A DNA stretch of 64,000 bases from Acinetobacter lwoffii (GTDB lineage: Bacteria; Pseudomonadota; Gammaproteobacteria; Pseudomonadales; Moraxellaceae): NCBI RefSeq assembly GCF_024129355.1, contig NZ_JAMXXP010000004.1:62001-126000 (forward strand). The letters are read 5' to 3'. Below, in pieces: positions 19,950-28,165 of the stretch. Positions within the stretch are counted from its first letter, which is position 1, and each line of letters begins with the position of its first letter. The position numbers were made by a program, and so were the translations under genes. The notes below the pieces were generated by a model, which worked only from the letters and a program-made list of their open reading frames with translations, was not told the DNA's origin and ran no database searches.

Positions 19950-20528
19950 ATGAAATCGCCTGAATCTCCCTACTTTAACCCGCCTGCGCTGCCTGCAACC
20001 GATCATCCCCTGTCGATGAAAGGTCGCTTCGGGCGCTTGAGCTTTATTGCCTGGTCGGCATTTCTGTATTTCATTTTTTTATTTGGCAGTATCGCACTGG
20101 GTCTCAGCATTGATATTGTGAATATTTCTACCCACTCCATGGATCCCAACTGGCTGATTTCACTGCAAGGTTTGGCCAGTATTGTTGTACTGGCCATGGT
20201 TCTGGTCTATGTGTATTTCGCTTTAGTGGTGACCGTTCGCCGTTTGCATGATATGAACCGCAGTGGCTGGTGGGCGCTATTATTTTTGCTGCCGCTAGTA
20301 AACATTTTTGTATGGCTTTATATCGTTTTTGGTTCGGGCGATCGAGGCACTAATCAGTATGGTCCGGCACGGATCACCTTGCTCTGGGAAAAAATTCTGG
20401 CCTGGCTGATGATTATCCTGACCCTGCTTAGCTTGTTGGGATCTATCGCTTTATTCAGTTATATGAGCGGTGAAGAACAAACCCCTACCCCCACGGAAAT
20501 GATGCAAAAAACCACCAAATACTTTTAA
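19950..20528 (+). CDS. DUF805 membrane protein
   Basis: A 192-residue inner-membrane protein with four hydrophobic segments at about residues 33-53, 73-97, 108-130 and 150-172. The DUF805 signature is present: GRFGRLSFIAWS at the start of the domain, RRLHDMNRSGWWALLFLLPLVN in the middle and GDRGTNQYGP near its end. Function of DUF805 is not known. ATG 19950 follows AGGA at 8 nt. The mscS-like gene follows after about 100 bp on the same strand, so the two may be co-transcribed. Confidence 0.85.
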   Translation: MKSPESPYFNPPALPATDHPLSMKGRFGRLSFIAWSAFLYFIFLFGSIALGLSIDIVNISTHSMDPNWLISLQGLASIVVLAMVLVYVYFALVVTVRRLHDMNRSGWWALLFLLPLVNIFVWLYIVFGSGDRGTNQYGPARITLLWEKILAWLMIILTLLSLLGSIALFSYMSGEEQTPTPTEMMQKTTKYF

Positions 20529-20634
20529 CAACAGCGCCGTTATTTTTAAAATTATCCAATGGTGACTTCGAGCCCTTATTAATTTTTTGCTGAACATCAG
20601 GCAAAATAGGCGAAATTTGAATTGTGGAATTTTT

Positions 20635-21615
20635 GTGGCAGAGCAAAACAATACCTTAAGCCAGGTAACTGAGGGCACCACGGAGTTGTTACATCAGGCA
20701 ACTGAGAAAACGACCCAGACCGTGATTGAACATACCGCCAAGTATAATGATGCCTACAGCACCATTGACAAGATCATGGAAGGTTTCTGGGAACGTGTGC
20801 CTTATTTCTGTATCGCGCTAATCGTAATTACGATTTTCTGGTTACTCTCCAAAGTCTTCAAGTTTTTTGTACGTAAAACTTTGGAAAACCGTTCTTATAC
20901 CCGCCAGAATCTGGTATTAGTACTCAACCGTGTCGGTAGTACCTTTATTATTTTCTTTGGTATTCTGATTGGACTGGTGATTGCTGTTCCTGGCTTTACC
21001 CCGGGTCAGCTGATGAGTGCCCTCGGAATTGGTTCAGTCGCGATCGGTTTTGCCTTCAAGGATATTTTCCAGAACCTGCTCTCTGGCGTGTTAATTCTGC
21101 TCAGTGAACCGTTCAAGATTGGCGACGATATTATCGTGAATGGCATGGAAGGTACGGTTGAAGATATCCAGATTCGTGCAACCTTTTTACGCTCACCGGA
21201 TGGCCGCCGTATCGTCATTCCAAACGCGACCGTCTACACCAGTGCGGTTACGGTGAATACCGCCTATACCCGTCGCCGCTGCGAATTCGTCGTGGGTATC
21301 GGCTATGAAGATGACATCCAGAAAGCCAAGGACCTGATTACCGCTATTTTAGATAAAGATCCGACCATCCTCAGCCAACCGGGCTTTAGTGTCAATGTGA
21401 CGGCGCTGGCTGACTTTTCCATTACCCTGAAAGCCTTCTGGTGGGTCGATACCACTGAAACCGGCACCGGAACTTCAATCAGTGCGGTGCAGGAACGTGT
21501 GATTCAGGCTTTTGCCGAGCATAATATTTCGATTCCGTATCCGGTACAGGAAGTCAAAGTCTATCGTGGTGAGGGCAATGAAGAGGCTTCAGCCCGTGCT
21601 AAACAGTCGACCTAA
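20635..21615 (+). CDS. mscS: Small-conductance mechanosensitive channel (MscS family)
   Basis: A 326-residue channel that releases solutes on hypo-osmotic shock. After a polar N-terminal stretch there are transmembrane segments near residues 45-68 and 90-120, then the pore-lining TM3 hallmark GIGSVAIGFAFKDIFQN and the cytoplasmic vestibule with PFKIGDDIIVNGMEGTVEDI. The only well-placed start is GTG 20635, with GGA about 6 nt upstream; the TTG at 20587 lacks a ribosome site. The last 27 nt overlap the 3' end of the convergent rsmE gene. Confidence 0.88.
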   Translation: MAEQNNTLSQVTEGTTELLHQATEKTTQTVIEHTAKYNDAYSTIDKIMEGFWERVPYFCIALIVITIFWLLSKVFKFFVRKTLENRSYTRQNLVLVLNRVGSTFIIFFGILIGLVIAVPGFTPGQLMSALGIGSVAIGFAFKDIFQNLLSGVLILLSEPFKIGDDIIVNGMEGTVEDIQIRATFLRSPDGRRIVIPNATVYTSAVTVNTAYTRRRCEFVVGIGYEDDIQKAKDLITAILDKDPTILSQPGFSVNVTALADFSITLKAFWWVDTTETGTGTSISAVQERVIQAFAEHNISIPYPVQEVKVYRGEGNEEASARAKQST

Positions 21616-22302
21616 AACATAAGGAATCACGGTTTCTGTACGGATAATACGGTTGCCCAGGCTCACAGCCTGGCAGCCGTTTTTTACGAGTAAATCAACT
21701 TCATATGGAATAAATCCACCCTCCGGACCAATAATAATCGTACAGGGATGCTCAATCGCAAATGGCATCGCTTGCTCTGCATAAGGATGTGCCACATAAG
21801 CCGGACCATCCGTACTAATCAAACCCGGCAAGATATCTTCAACAAAGGGTTTAAAGCGTTTATATAGCTCGATTTTCGGAGCAATCGTATCGCCTGCCTG
21901 TTCCAGTCCCAGCTCGATATAATGATTTAACTGCTGTAAAAATGGGGTTTGCCAATAGCTTTTATCGACGCGATAGCTATGCAGTAAAATGATTTTTTCA
22001 ACGCCCAAAGTGACACTGTCCATGATCAGACGGCGCAGTACTTTCGGACGTGGCAAGGCCACAATTAAAGTCACTGGCAATTTTTCTGGAACAGCTTCTT
22101 CTTGCAGCGGTTTCAAGCGCACTGCTTTTTCAGAGATTTCGACAATCTCAGTCAGGTAACGCAGACCTTCCCGAATTCCGACTTTTAACGTATCTCCCAC
22201 CTGAATCTGTAGATGCTGCTGTAAATGTTCCAGTTGCCGAGTTGAGGTAATGGACCAAAGTTCAGTTTCGGTTTGACGTGAATCAAGCAGGATGATGTTC
22301 AT
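21589..22302 (-). CDS. rsmE: 16S rRNA (uracil-1498-N3)-methyltransferase RsmE
   Basis: A 237-residue SPOUT-class methyltransferase for U1498 of 16S rRNA. The N-terminal PUA-like domain (residues 1-70) precedes the trefoil-knot domain with the S-adenosylmethionine motif IIIGPEGGFIPYEVDLL and the C-terminal VSLGNRIIRTETVIPYVLG. ATG 22302 starts the family-like MNIILLDSRQ; the upstream TTG at 22317 lacks support. Its 3' end overlaps the convergent mscS gene by 27 nt, an arrangement with no room for a terminator between the two. Confidence 0.92.
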   Translation of the reverse strand: MNIILLDSRQTETELWSITSTRQLEHLQQHLQIQVGDTLKVGIREGLRYLTEIVEISEKAVRLKPLQEEAVPEKLPVTLIVALPRPKVLRRLIMDSVTLGVEKIILLHSYRVDKSYWQTPFLQQLNHYIELGLEQAGDTIAPKIELYKRFKPFVEDILPGLISTDGPAYVAHPYAEQAMPFAIEHPCTIIIGPEGGFIPYEVDLLVKNGCQAVSLGNRIIRTETVIPYVLGRLFSTG

Positions 22303-22332
22303 AAAAAAGAAGACCAAAAAAATATGATATAT

Positions 22333-22670
22333 CCCTCTATTGGCTAGAGGGTGGCGACAGGGATGTCGCCAATTTCACTGTGCTGCAGGGATGCAGCATC
22401 AGTGAAATAAAGGGCTTTTGTCTTGCAGGGTATGCCCTTCATGGCCCGACAAAAGTAAGGTAATCACTTTGAAAAAGAAATACAAAGAAATACTAAGCCA
22501 AATCGAAACTCGGTTATTGTAGGACAAGCCTTAAATAAAGCTCTATAGTGACTTATCATCGTGTAGGCTTCTCACTACTTTTTACAGCGTAAAAGTAGGC
22601 AAAACGCTTTTGTTAGGTTGATGATACTTCCCTGTATCATCAGCCTAACGACGGCATCCCTGCCGTCTTG
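22333..22670. repeat. Intergenic hairpin cluster with AGGGAT loops
   Basis: A dense set of perfect or near-perfect hairpins between rsmE and waaA. Plus-strand loops: TGGCGAC-AGGGAT-GTCGCCA (22352-22371), and a 15-bp stem with one bulge around AGGGAT (22372-22408). Minus-strand orientation: a 16-bp stem around TTCCCT (22612-22649), and GACGGC-ATCCCT-GCCGTC (22650-22667). Other hairpins lie at 22333-22351, 22415-22455 and about 22575-22598. Opposed hairpins with a shared loop look like a REP/BIME-type repeat. The loops also match the CsrA target consensus. Whether it is transcribed is unknown. Confidence 0.7.
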
Positions 22671-22703
22671 GTAAATCCAATATCTGTTACTTATCAATAT
22701 AAA

Positions 22704-23984
22704 TTAAAGATACTGATCAATCACCTGAATATGCCTTTCAAGTGAACCCTGATTTTGCTGCATAATCTTTTGTGCAGCAGTATTCAAGCTTTCAGCTTTA
22801 GCTGAATTATTCAGAATTTCTAGCAAAGTCTCAGCAGCCTGTTTAGCATCCTGCACTACTGCGACTGCGTCTGCCTGAACAAACTCATCCACGATGGTCT
22901 GAAAATTAAAATAGTTTTTGCCTAAAACAGTCGGCACATTCAGCGCAATCGGCTCCAGAATATTATGTCCACCACCTGGCTCATTTAAAGAACCACCGAC
23001 ATAACAGGCCTGGCTCAAAGCATACCAGAGCCACATTTCACCCATCGAATCGGCCAAATAAACCTGGGTATCTGCTTCGATACGTTGCCCTAAACTACGA
23101 CGCTGAGTTTTTAATCCCAAAGACTGTGCAGCCTGGAACACATCATCAAAACGTTCCGGATGGCGCGGTACCACAATACAGACCAAATATGGATCAGCTT
23201 CTAAAGCAGCTTTTAAAGCACTCAGAATTTCTTTTTCTTCAGGAGCATGAGTACTAGCTAACGTGACGATCTTTCGCCCCCCTAACTGCCACTCCTGTGT
23301 CAATTGATCTGCCTGCTGGATAAAGCGCTCGGGCGCAGTAATATCAAATTTGATATTGCCCAAAACCTGGGTTTTTTCGGCTGCTATTCCTAACTGGATA
23401 TAACGTTGCTGGGTGGCAATATCCTGTGCCAAAAGCTGGGTTAACTGCTGTAGCATGCCTCTAGTCAGACCTTTGACCTTGGTATAACCTTTGGCAGATT
23501 TTTCAGACAGACGCGCATTCAACAATACAGTTGGCACATTAAACTGGGGTGCCTGATCCAGCAGATTAGGCCAAAGCTCGGTTTCCATCAGCAATAAAAG
23601 TTTCGGCTGATACTTTTGATAAAATTCACGAATTAAAGTTTTCTGGTCAGCAGGCAAATACACGGCTTGAAACAAATCGAGATAAGGCGCTTTTAAAAAA
23701 AGTGATTTAGCGCGTGCCTGACCGGTTTTGGTGGTATTGGTGACCAGCACCGGATGGCCAAGTTTTAAATAATGTTCAATTAACGGTTGGGCAGCATTGG
23801 TTTCACCCACCGACACCACATGAAACCAGATGGCATGCAGGTTTTTGGGTGGCTGAAACGGGCCGAAACGTTCTGTCAGTTCTTGTTGTAATTGTTCAGG
23901 ATCGGTCGCACGTTTACGGATACGCGATTGATATAAGGGTTTAACCAGCGCCAAGGCTGCGTTATACCAAAATGGAGTGGCCAC
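22704..23984 (-). CDS. waaA: 3-deoxy-D-manno-octulosonic acid (Kdo) transferase
   Basis: A 426-residue GT-B glycosyltransferase that adds Kdo to lipid A precursor at the inner membrane. The N-terminal domain has the family stretch IWFHVVSVGETNAAQPLI (about residue 51) with the conserved Gly-Glu, and LLLMETELWPNLL near 130. The C-terminal nucleotide-sugar domain carries ASTHAPEEKEIL and GGGHNILEPIALNVPTVLG near 335. The start is GTG 23984, with AGGGG 6 nt upstream. It reads away from the ene-reductase gene on the same strand, across an 80-bp gap with a hairpin. Confidence 0.93.
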   Translation of the reverse strand: MATPFWYNAALALVKPLYQSRIRKRATDPEQLQQELTERFGPFQPPKNLHAIWFHVVSVGETNAAQPLIEHYLKLGHPVLVTNTTKTGQARAKSLFLKAPYLDLFQAVYLPADQKTLIREFYQKYQPKLLLLMETELWPNLLDQAPQFNVPTVLLNARLSEKSAKGYTKVKGLTRGMLQQLTQLLAQDIATQQRYIQLGIAAEKTQVLGNIKFDITAPERFIQQADQLTQEWQLGGRKIVTLASTHAPEEKEILSALKAALEADPYLVCIVVPRHPERFDDVFQAAQSLGLKTQRRSLGQRIEADTQVYLADSMGEMWLWYALSQACYVGGSLNEPGGGHNILEPIALNVPTVLGKNYFNFQTIVDEFVQADAVAVVQDAKQAAETLLEILNNSAKAESLNTAAQKIMQQNQGSLERHIQVIDQYL

Positions 23985-24023
23985 ATTGCGCCCCTGTCCA
24001 AAGATTCAATGGGCAGAATATAG

Positions 24024-24061
24024 CAGAGCCACATCAACATGTTAATCAATGTGGCTCATTT
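24024..24061. other. Inverted repeat between the ene-reductase and waaA genes
   Basis: GAGCCACAT and ATGTGGCTC arms (9 bp) enclose a loop with further self-complementarity. It lies downstream of the minus-strand reductase gene but is followed by T-runs only on the plus strand, so it is at best a weak terminator for that gene. Confidence 0.5.
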
Positions 24062-24066
24062 TTAGA

Positions 24067-25152
24067 TTATTCTACTGTAGTTAAAGCTTCTGCTTCAGCC
24101 AATGTCGGATAATCAATATAGCCTTCCGCGACATTGGTTCCGATCATATTTTCCAGCTTCAGTTCATTCAGCGGCGCATCTTCGAGCAGACGTTCGTATA
24201 GATCCGGATTGGCAATATACGCCTTACCAAAAGCCACCGCATCAGCCTTGCCTGAAGCCAGTAATTCAATGGCATCTTCACGGCTGAGGCGCATATTGGC
24301 AATATAAGGCACTCCATTTGAGCGCTGTTTCATATATTCAGAAATACTGTCTTCTGCCAGATATTCACGGGTAAAGAAGAAGGCAATCTTGCGCTTACCC
24401 AGCTGCTCCATGGCATAGCCAAATGTTTCACGTGGATCATTGTCGCCCATGTCATGATCATCACAACGCGGCGCAAAATGCACCCCTACACGATCTGCGC
24501 CCCATACTTCAATCAGTGCATCAGTTGCTTCTAGCAGGAAACGTGTACGATTTTCCACTGAACCGCCGTATTCATCTTCACGCTGATTGGTTTTGCTTTG
24601 CAAGAACTGGTCAATCAGATAACCATTGGCAGCATGTAATTCAACACCATCAAAACCGGCTTCTTTAGCACGAATCGCGGCTTGCTTATATTGCTCGGTA
24701 ATGGCATGAATTTCCGAAATTTCCAGCGGACGCGGCAACACATAAGGACGTTTTGGACGTAACAAGCTGACATGACCCGCCTGTTGTACTGCACTTGCAG
24801 AGACTGGTGTTTCACCATTTAACAGATCCGGATGCGATACACGACCAACATGCCAAAGCTGGGCAACAATCAGACCGCCCTTCTCATGAACCGCTTGAGT
24901 AACCTTTTTCCAGCCTTCGACCTGAGCATCGGTAAACAATCCTGGAGTATTTAAATAGCCATTGGCTTCTTCAGAAATCACTGTGGCTTCAGAAATAATC
25001 AGGCCAGCACTTGCACGTTGCGCATAGTACTCAACCATCATTGGGGTTGGAACGCGATCAGCAGTTGCGCGGTTACGGGTCAGCGGCGCCATGATGACAC
25101 GGTTTTTAAGCTCTAACGCACCGAGCGTTAAAGGAGAATTTAATTCAGCCAT
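24067..25152 (-). CDS. Old yellow enzyme family alkene reductase (NemA-like)
   Basis: A 361-residue FMN-dependent TIM-barrel reductase of electrophilic alkenes, maleimides and nitro compounds. Motifs: VIMAPLTRNRA (residue 22, FMN site), VAQLWHVGRVSHP near 98, GFDGVELHAANGYLIDQFL (about 177, with the His-x-x-Asn substrate pair), the tyrosine at YVLPRP or RPYV, and DAVAFGKAYIANPDL near 315. ATG 25152 follows GGGAG by 5 nt; the upstream GTG at 25164 would include that site. The gene follows an ArsR-type regulator by 15 nt, suggesting co-transcription and repression by that regulator. Confidence 0.9.
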   Translation of the reverse strand: MAELNSPLTLGALELKNRVIMAPLTRNRATADRVPTPMMVEYYAQRASAGLIISEATVISEEANGYLNTPGLFTDAQVEGWKKVTQAVHEKGGLIVAQLWHVGRVSHPDLLNGETPVSASAVQQAGHVSLLRPKRPYVLPRPLEISEIHAITEQYKQAAIRAKEAGFDGVELHAANGYLIDQFLQSKTNQREDEYGGSVENRTRFLLEATDALIEVWGADRVGVHFAPRCDDHDMGDNDPRETFGYAMEQLGKRKIAFFFTREYLAEDSISEYMKQRSNGVPYIANMRLSREDAIELLASGKADAVAFGKAYIANPDLYERLLEDAPLNELKLENMIGTNVAEGYIDYPTLAEAEALTTVE

Positions 25153-25167
25153 CGTTACTCCCACCTG

Positions 25168-25467
25168 TTAAAGGTGTTGTTGTAGGTGTTCGATAAATTG
25201 TTGAATCAAAGTTTCATTGCGGGAGAAATATGACCACTGTCCATGCTTGGTCGCAGTGATCAGGCCAGTCTGCTGTAACACCGACAGGTGATTGGACATG
25301 GTGGACTGGGAAACCTGGCCCAAACGTTCAATTTGACCTGCACAGACCCCACGTTGAAAGCCACCACACTCTTCCGCAGACAGATATTGCTCCGGAGATT
25401 TTAACCACTCCAGAATTTGTCGACGGGTCGGATTGGCTAAGGCTTTAAAAATTAGATCAAGGTCCAT
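25168..25467 (-). CDS. ArsR/SmtB-family repressor with two cysteines
   Basis: A 99-residue winged-helix repressor. The recognition helix region is GQVSQSTMSNHLSVLQQTGL (about residues 50-69), followed by the beta wing ITATKHGQWSYFSRN. Only two cysteines are present, Cys34 and Cys42, in AEECGGFQRGVCAGQ. They lie before the recognition helix, not in the classic metal site ELCVCDL, so the sensor is more likely thiol/redox or electrophile based. ATG 25467 gives the family-like MDLDLIFKALANPTRR; a GTG at 25473 is possible. It is first in the operon with the ene-reductase, which makes an electrophile-responsive circuit plausible. Confidence 0.8.
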   Translation of the reverse strand: MDLDLIFKALANPTRRQILEWLKSPEQYLSAEECGGFQRGVCAGQIERLGQVSQSTMSNHLSVLQQTGLITATKHGQWSYFSRNETLIQQFIEHLQQHL

Positions 25468-25614
25468 AGGCACATCACAATCAGTGGCGCAACGAAACTT
25501 TATTCAGCATCTGCGACCATTATATCGTATTTTTACGATTTATATATCGAATAATTTAGATATAAGAGTCACAATCTGTACAAGCTTGGTTACGCCAGCT
25601 ATTTAAACAACTTC

Positions 25615-26710
25615 TTACAAGCCCTGTTTCAGGCTTGCTTCGATAAATTTGTCCAGATCACCGTCCAGAACTGCGCCAGTATTGGAATTTTCCACACCTG
25701 TACGCAAATCCTTAATACGTGAATCATCCAGGACATAAGAACGGATCTGACTACCCCACCCAATGTCAGACTTGGAATCTTCCAGTGCTTGTGCCGCTTC
25801 GTTACGTTTGCTCATCTCGAGCTCATAAAGTTTGGCACGTAACTGCTTCCAGGCGTGGTCACGGTTGGCATGTTGTGAACGCTGGTTCTGACAGGCCACC
25901 ACAATTCCGGTCGGTGCATGGGTTAAACGCACGGCAGAATCTGTTTTGTTAATATGCTGACCACCCGCCCCTGATGCACGATAGGTATCGGTACGAACAT
26001 CGGACGGATTGATTTCGATCTCAATATTGTCATCAACTTCAGGCGATACAAACACGGCAGAGAACGAGGTATGACGACGGTTACCTGAGTCAAATGGTGA
26101 CTTACGCACTAAACGGTGTACGCCTGATTCGGTACGCAACCAGCCATAGGCGTACTCACCTTCCACACGAATCGTCGCAGATTTAAGGCCGGCCACATCG
26201 CCATCAGATTCTTCCATCACTTCTGCTTTAAAGCCATGACGTTCAATCCAGCGTAGATACATACGTAGCAACATAGACGCCCAGTCCTGTGCTTCTGTAC
26301 CGCCTGAACCAGCTTGAATTTCCAGATAGCAAGGATTTGGATCCATCGGATTATTGAACATACGGCGGAATTCAAGCTTGGCCAGTTCTTCTTCAGCCGT
26401 GCTCAGTTCAGCCTGTACATCTTCTAGCAAGCTTTCATCATCCGCTTCAACCGCCAGATCAAGCAAAGCCTGTGCATCTTCAAGCTGGGTACTTAAGCGA
26501 TCCAGCACATTTAATACATTTTCAAGCTCGCCTTTCTCTTTGGCCATCGCTTGGGCACGACTCTGGTCATTCCAGATGGTTGGATCTTCTAATTCACGTA
26601 GGACTTCTTCTAAACGCTCTTTTTTCAGATCGTAGTCAAAGATACCCCCGTAGTGTTTGACCACGTTCGTTTAAGTCTTTTAATTGGTTTAGATACGGAT
26701 TAATTTCCAC
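25615..26710 (-). CDS. prfB: Peptide chain release factor RF2, with programmed +1 frameshift
   Basis: RF2 recognises UGA and UAA stop codons and triggers peptide release. The gene is read in two frames. A 24-codon segment from GTG 26710 ([18 protein letters not shown], then LRGYL) runs into an in-frame TGA at 26638-26636. Reading continues in the +1 frame as [13 protein letters not shown] for about 340 residues, giving 364 in total. The site is CTT TGA C, preceded by an internal Shine-Dalgarno-like CGGGGG, as in E. coli. The GGQ motif is in [15 protein letters not shown]. The family SPF tripeptide for stop recognition is in [16 protein letters not shown]. This is autoregulation, not a broken gene. 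Confidence 0.97.
26635..26650 (-). promoter_or_regulatory. Programmed +1 frameshift site of prfB
   Basis: On the minus strand CGGGGGTATCTTTGAC: a Shine-Dalgarno-like run three nt before the slippery CTT, then TGA and C. The poor TGA-C stop context and the spacing match the classical RF2 autoregulatory signal. Confidence 0.95.
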
Positions 26711-27127
26711 GTGAATTACTCTCAATCAAAATTAGGCACAAAATTCTTAGCCCAATATTATAGCACAGTCTATTTCCGCTATTTTAACGATCCATTCAGT
26801 CTAAAGCTCGAATGTCTTGAGTATTTAGACCTGTATTTTCCTCATCCAATTTTCAACATTTCATAGGCTCTTTTACGTCTTTTTATCCGAAATTTTTATT
26901 AGCTTTTAAGCCTCGTTTTTATGACCGAAATATAATTTTGCAATTAATTTTATAATCTAGGATTTCTTAGTGTGTTGTATAAAAAATCAGCAAATTCAAT
27001 AGATTCCACAATATCTACACACTTTTAATAAAACACTACATTATAAATTTAATTTTATTATTCAGTCACTTGTTTAGCAAAAATTACACAAGATTACGCT
27101 ATTCACATTACTGTAACTTTCCTTTGA
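26711..27127. other. AT-rich intergenic region between prfB and the second porin
   Basis: More than 400 bp without a gene. It must hold the prfB promoter (minus) and leads into the porin promoter at 27128. I see no hairpin or repeat of note. Confidence 0.4.
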
Positions 27128-27155
27128 TTGACGATCTTTGGAATTGCTCTAGACT
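27128..27155 (+). promoter_or_regulatory. Sigma-70-type promoter of the second porin gene
   Basis: TTGACG (27128-27133), a 16-nt spacer and TAGACT (27150-27155). Four nt after the -10 lies GTTGTAAC, an element repeated in inverse orientation at the third porin promoter. Confidence 0.6.
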
Positions 27156-27211
27156 GAAAGTTGTAACAAAAAGTGTAATGTTTTTAACTCACGATTTGAG
27201 GGGTAGTAACC

Positions 27212-27991
27212 ATGAAAAAATTAGCGATTGCTTCGGCACTACTTTCAGCAATAGCAATGACTGGTACAGCAGCACATGCTTACCAAGCAGAAATTGGTGC
27301 ATCAGCAGGAGTGGTTGATCCTGACAACGGTGGAACCAGCGGTTCTTTCGGCGTTGATGGTACATATTACTTCAATCCAGTTCAAACACGTAATGCACCA
27401 TTAGCAGAAGCAGCATTCCTTGATCGTGCTAGCAACGTGAGTGCGCAATATCAATATAATGAAATTGGTGATTCTGAAGCGCATCGTTATGGCGTAGGTG
27501 CAGAGTACTTCGTACCGAATTCTGACTTCTACTTAAGCGGTAATGTAAATGGTCATGATCTGCAAGATAACAATGAGGTAGATAATGACTTAACGACTTA
27601 CGGTGCAGAAGTGGGTTATCTACCAGCGCCAGGCCTATTGATTGCGGCGGGTGTGAAAGGTTGGGATAACGACAATGATGATGGCGTAGATCCAACATTG
27701 CGTGCTAAATATGTCACTACACTTAGCAACGGTAAAGACATCAACCTGGAAGCAGGTGCAGCGTTTGGTGATTTAGATGAATACAATCTGGCAGCAGATT
27801 ATTTCATCGACAAAACCTTGAGTGTCGGTGCTGATTATCACAACAATGATATTACCGACAAGAGCGAATTTGGTATCAATGCACGTAAGTTCATTAACCA
27901 GCAAGTGAGCTTAGAAGGCCGTGTCGGCTTTGGTGAACAGTTTAACAATGACTACAATACCTTTGGTGTAGCAGCGAAGTACCGCTTCTAA
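27212..27991 (+). CDS. Omp33-36-like putative porin, paralogue 2
   Basis: A 259-residue outer-membrane beta-barrel protein. The signal peptide ends at TAAHA (residues 1-23), and the protein ends KYRF with a terminal Phe. It shares the block PLAEAAFLDRASNVSAQY with the porin at 0.9 kb and its tandem neighbour, and has alternating beta-strand patterns and acidic turns rich in Asp and Asn. Smaller than Omp33-36 by about 30 residues. ATG 27212 is preceded by GAGGGG 8-9 nt upstream. It has its own promoter and terminator, so it is probably not co-transcribed with the next porin gene. Substrate unknown. Confidence 0.8.
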   Translation: MKKLAIASALLSAIAMTGTAAHAYQAEIGASAGVVDPDNGGTSGSFGVDGTYYFNPVQTRNAPLAEAAFLDRASNVSAQYQYNEIGDSEAHRYGVGAEYFVPNSDFYLSGNVNGHDLQDNNEVDNDLTTYGAEVGYLPAPGLLIAAGVKGWDNDNDDGVDPTLRAKYVTTLSNGKDINLEAGAAFGDLDEYNLAADYFIDKTLSVGADYHNNDITDKSEFGINARKFINQQVSLEGRVGFGEQFNNDYNTFGVAAKYRF

Positions 27992-28020
27992 TCTAAAACC
28001 AAAAATTAGTCATGCATAGA

Positions 28021-28046
28021 AACCCATCCTCGGATGGGTTTTTTTA
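28021..28046 (+). terminator. Terminator of porin paralogue 2
   Basis: CCCATCC-TC-GGATGGG stem followed by seven T. Confidence 0.9.
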
Positions 28047-28082
28047 TTGCACTCTTAACAAGCATTTAGGTATTTTTGCACA

Positions 28083-28110
28083 TTGACGGGGCGAATATAA
28101 ACTGTACAAT
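28083..28110 (+). promoter_or_regulatory. Sigma-70-type promoter of the third porin gene
   Basis: TTGACG (28083-28088), a 16-nt spacer and TACAAT (28105-28110), then GTTACAAC two nt later. Same geometry as the two other porin promoters. Confidence 0.6.
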
Positions 28111-28165
28111 TTGTTACAACTGTTCATCAAACAGTCATATTTTTATAACAAAGAGAGAAATCTAA

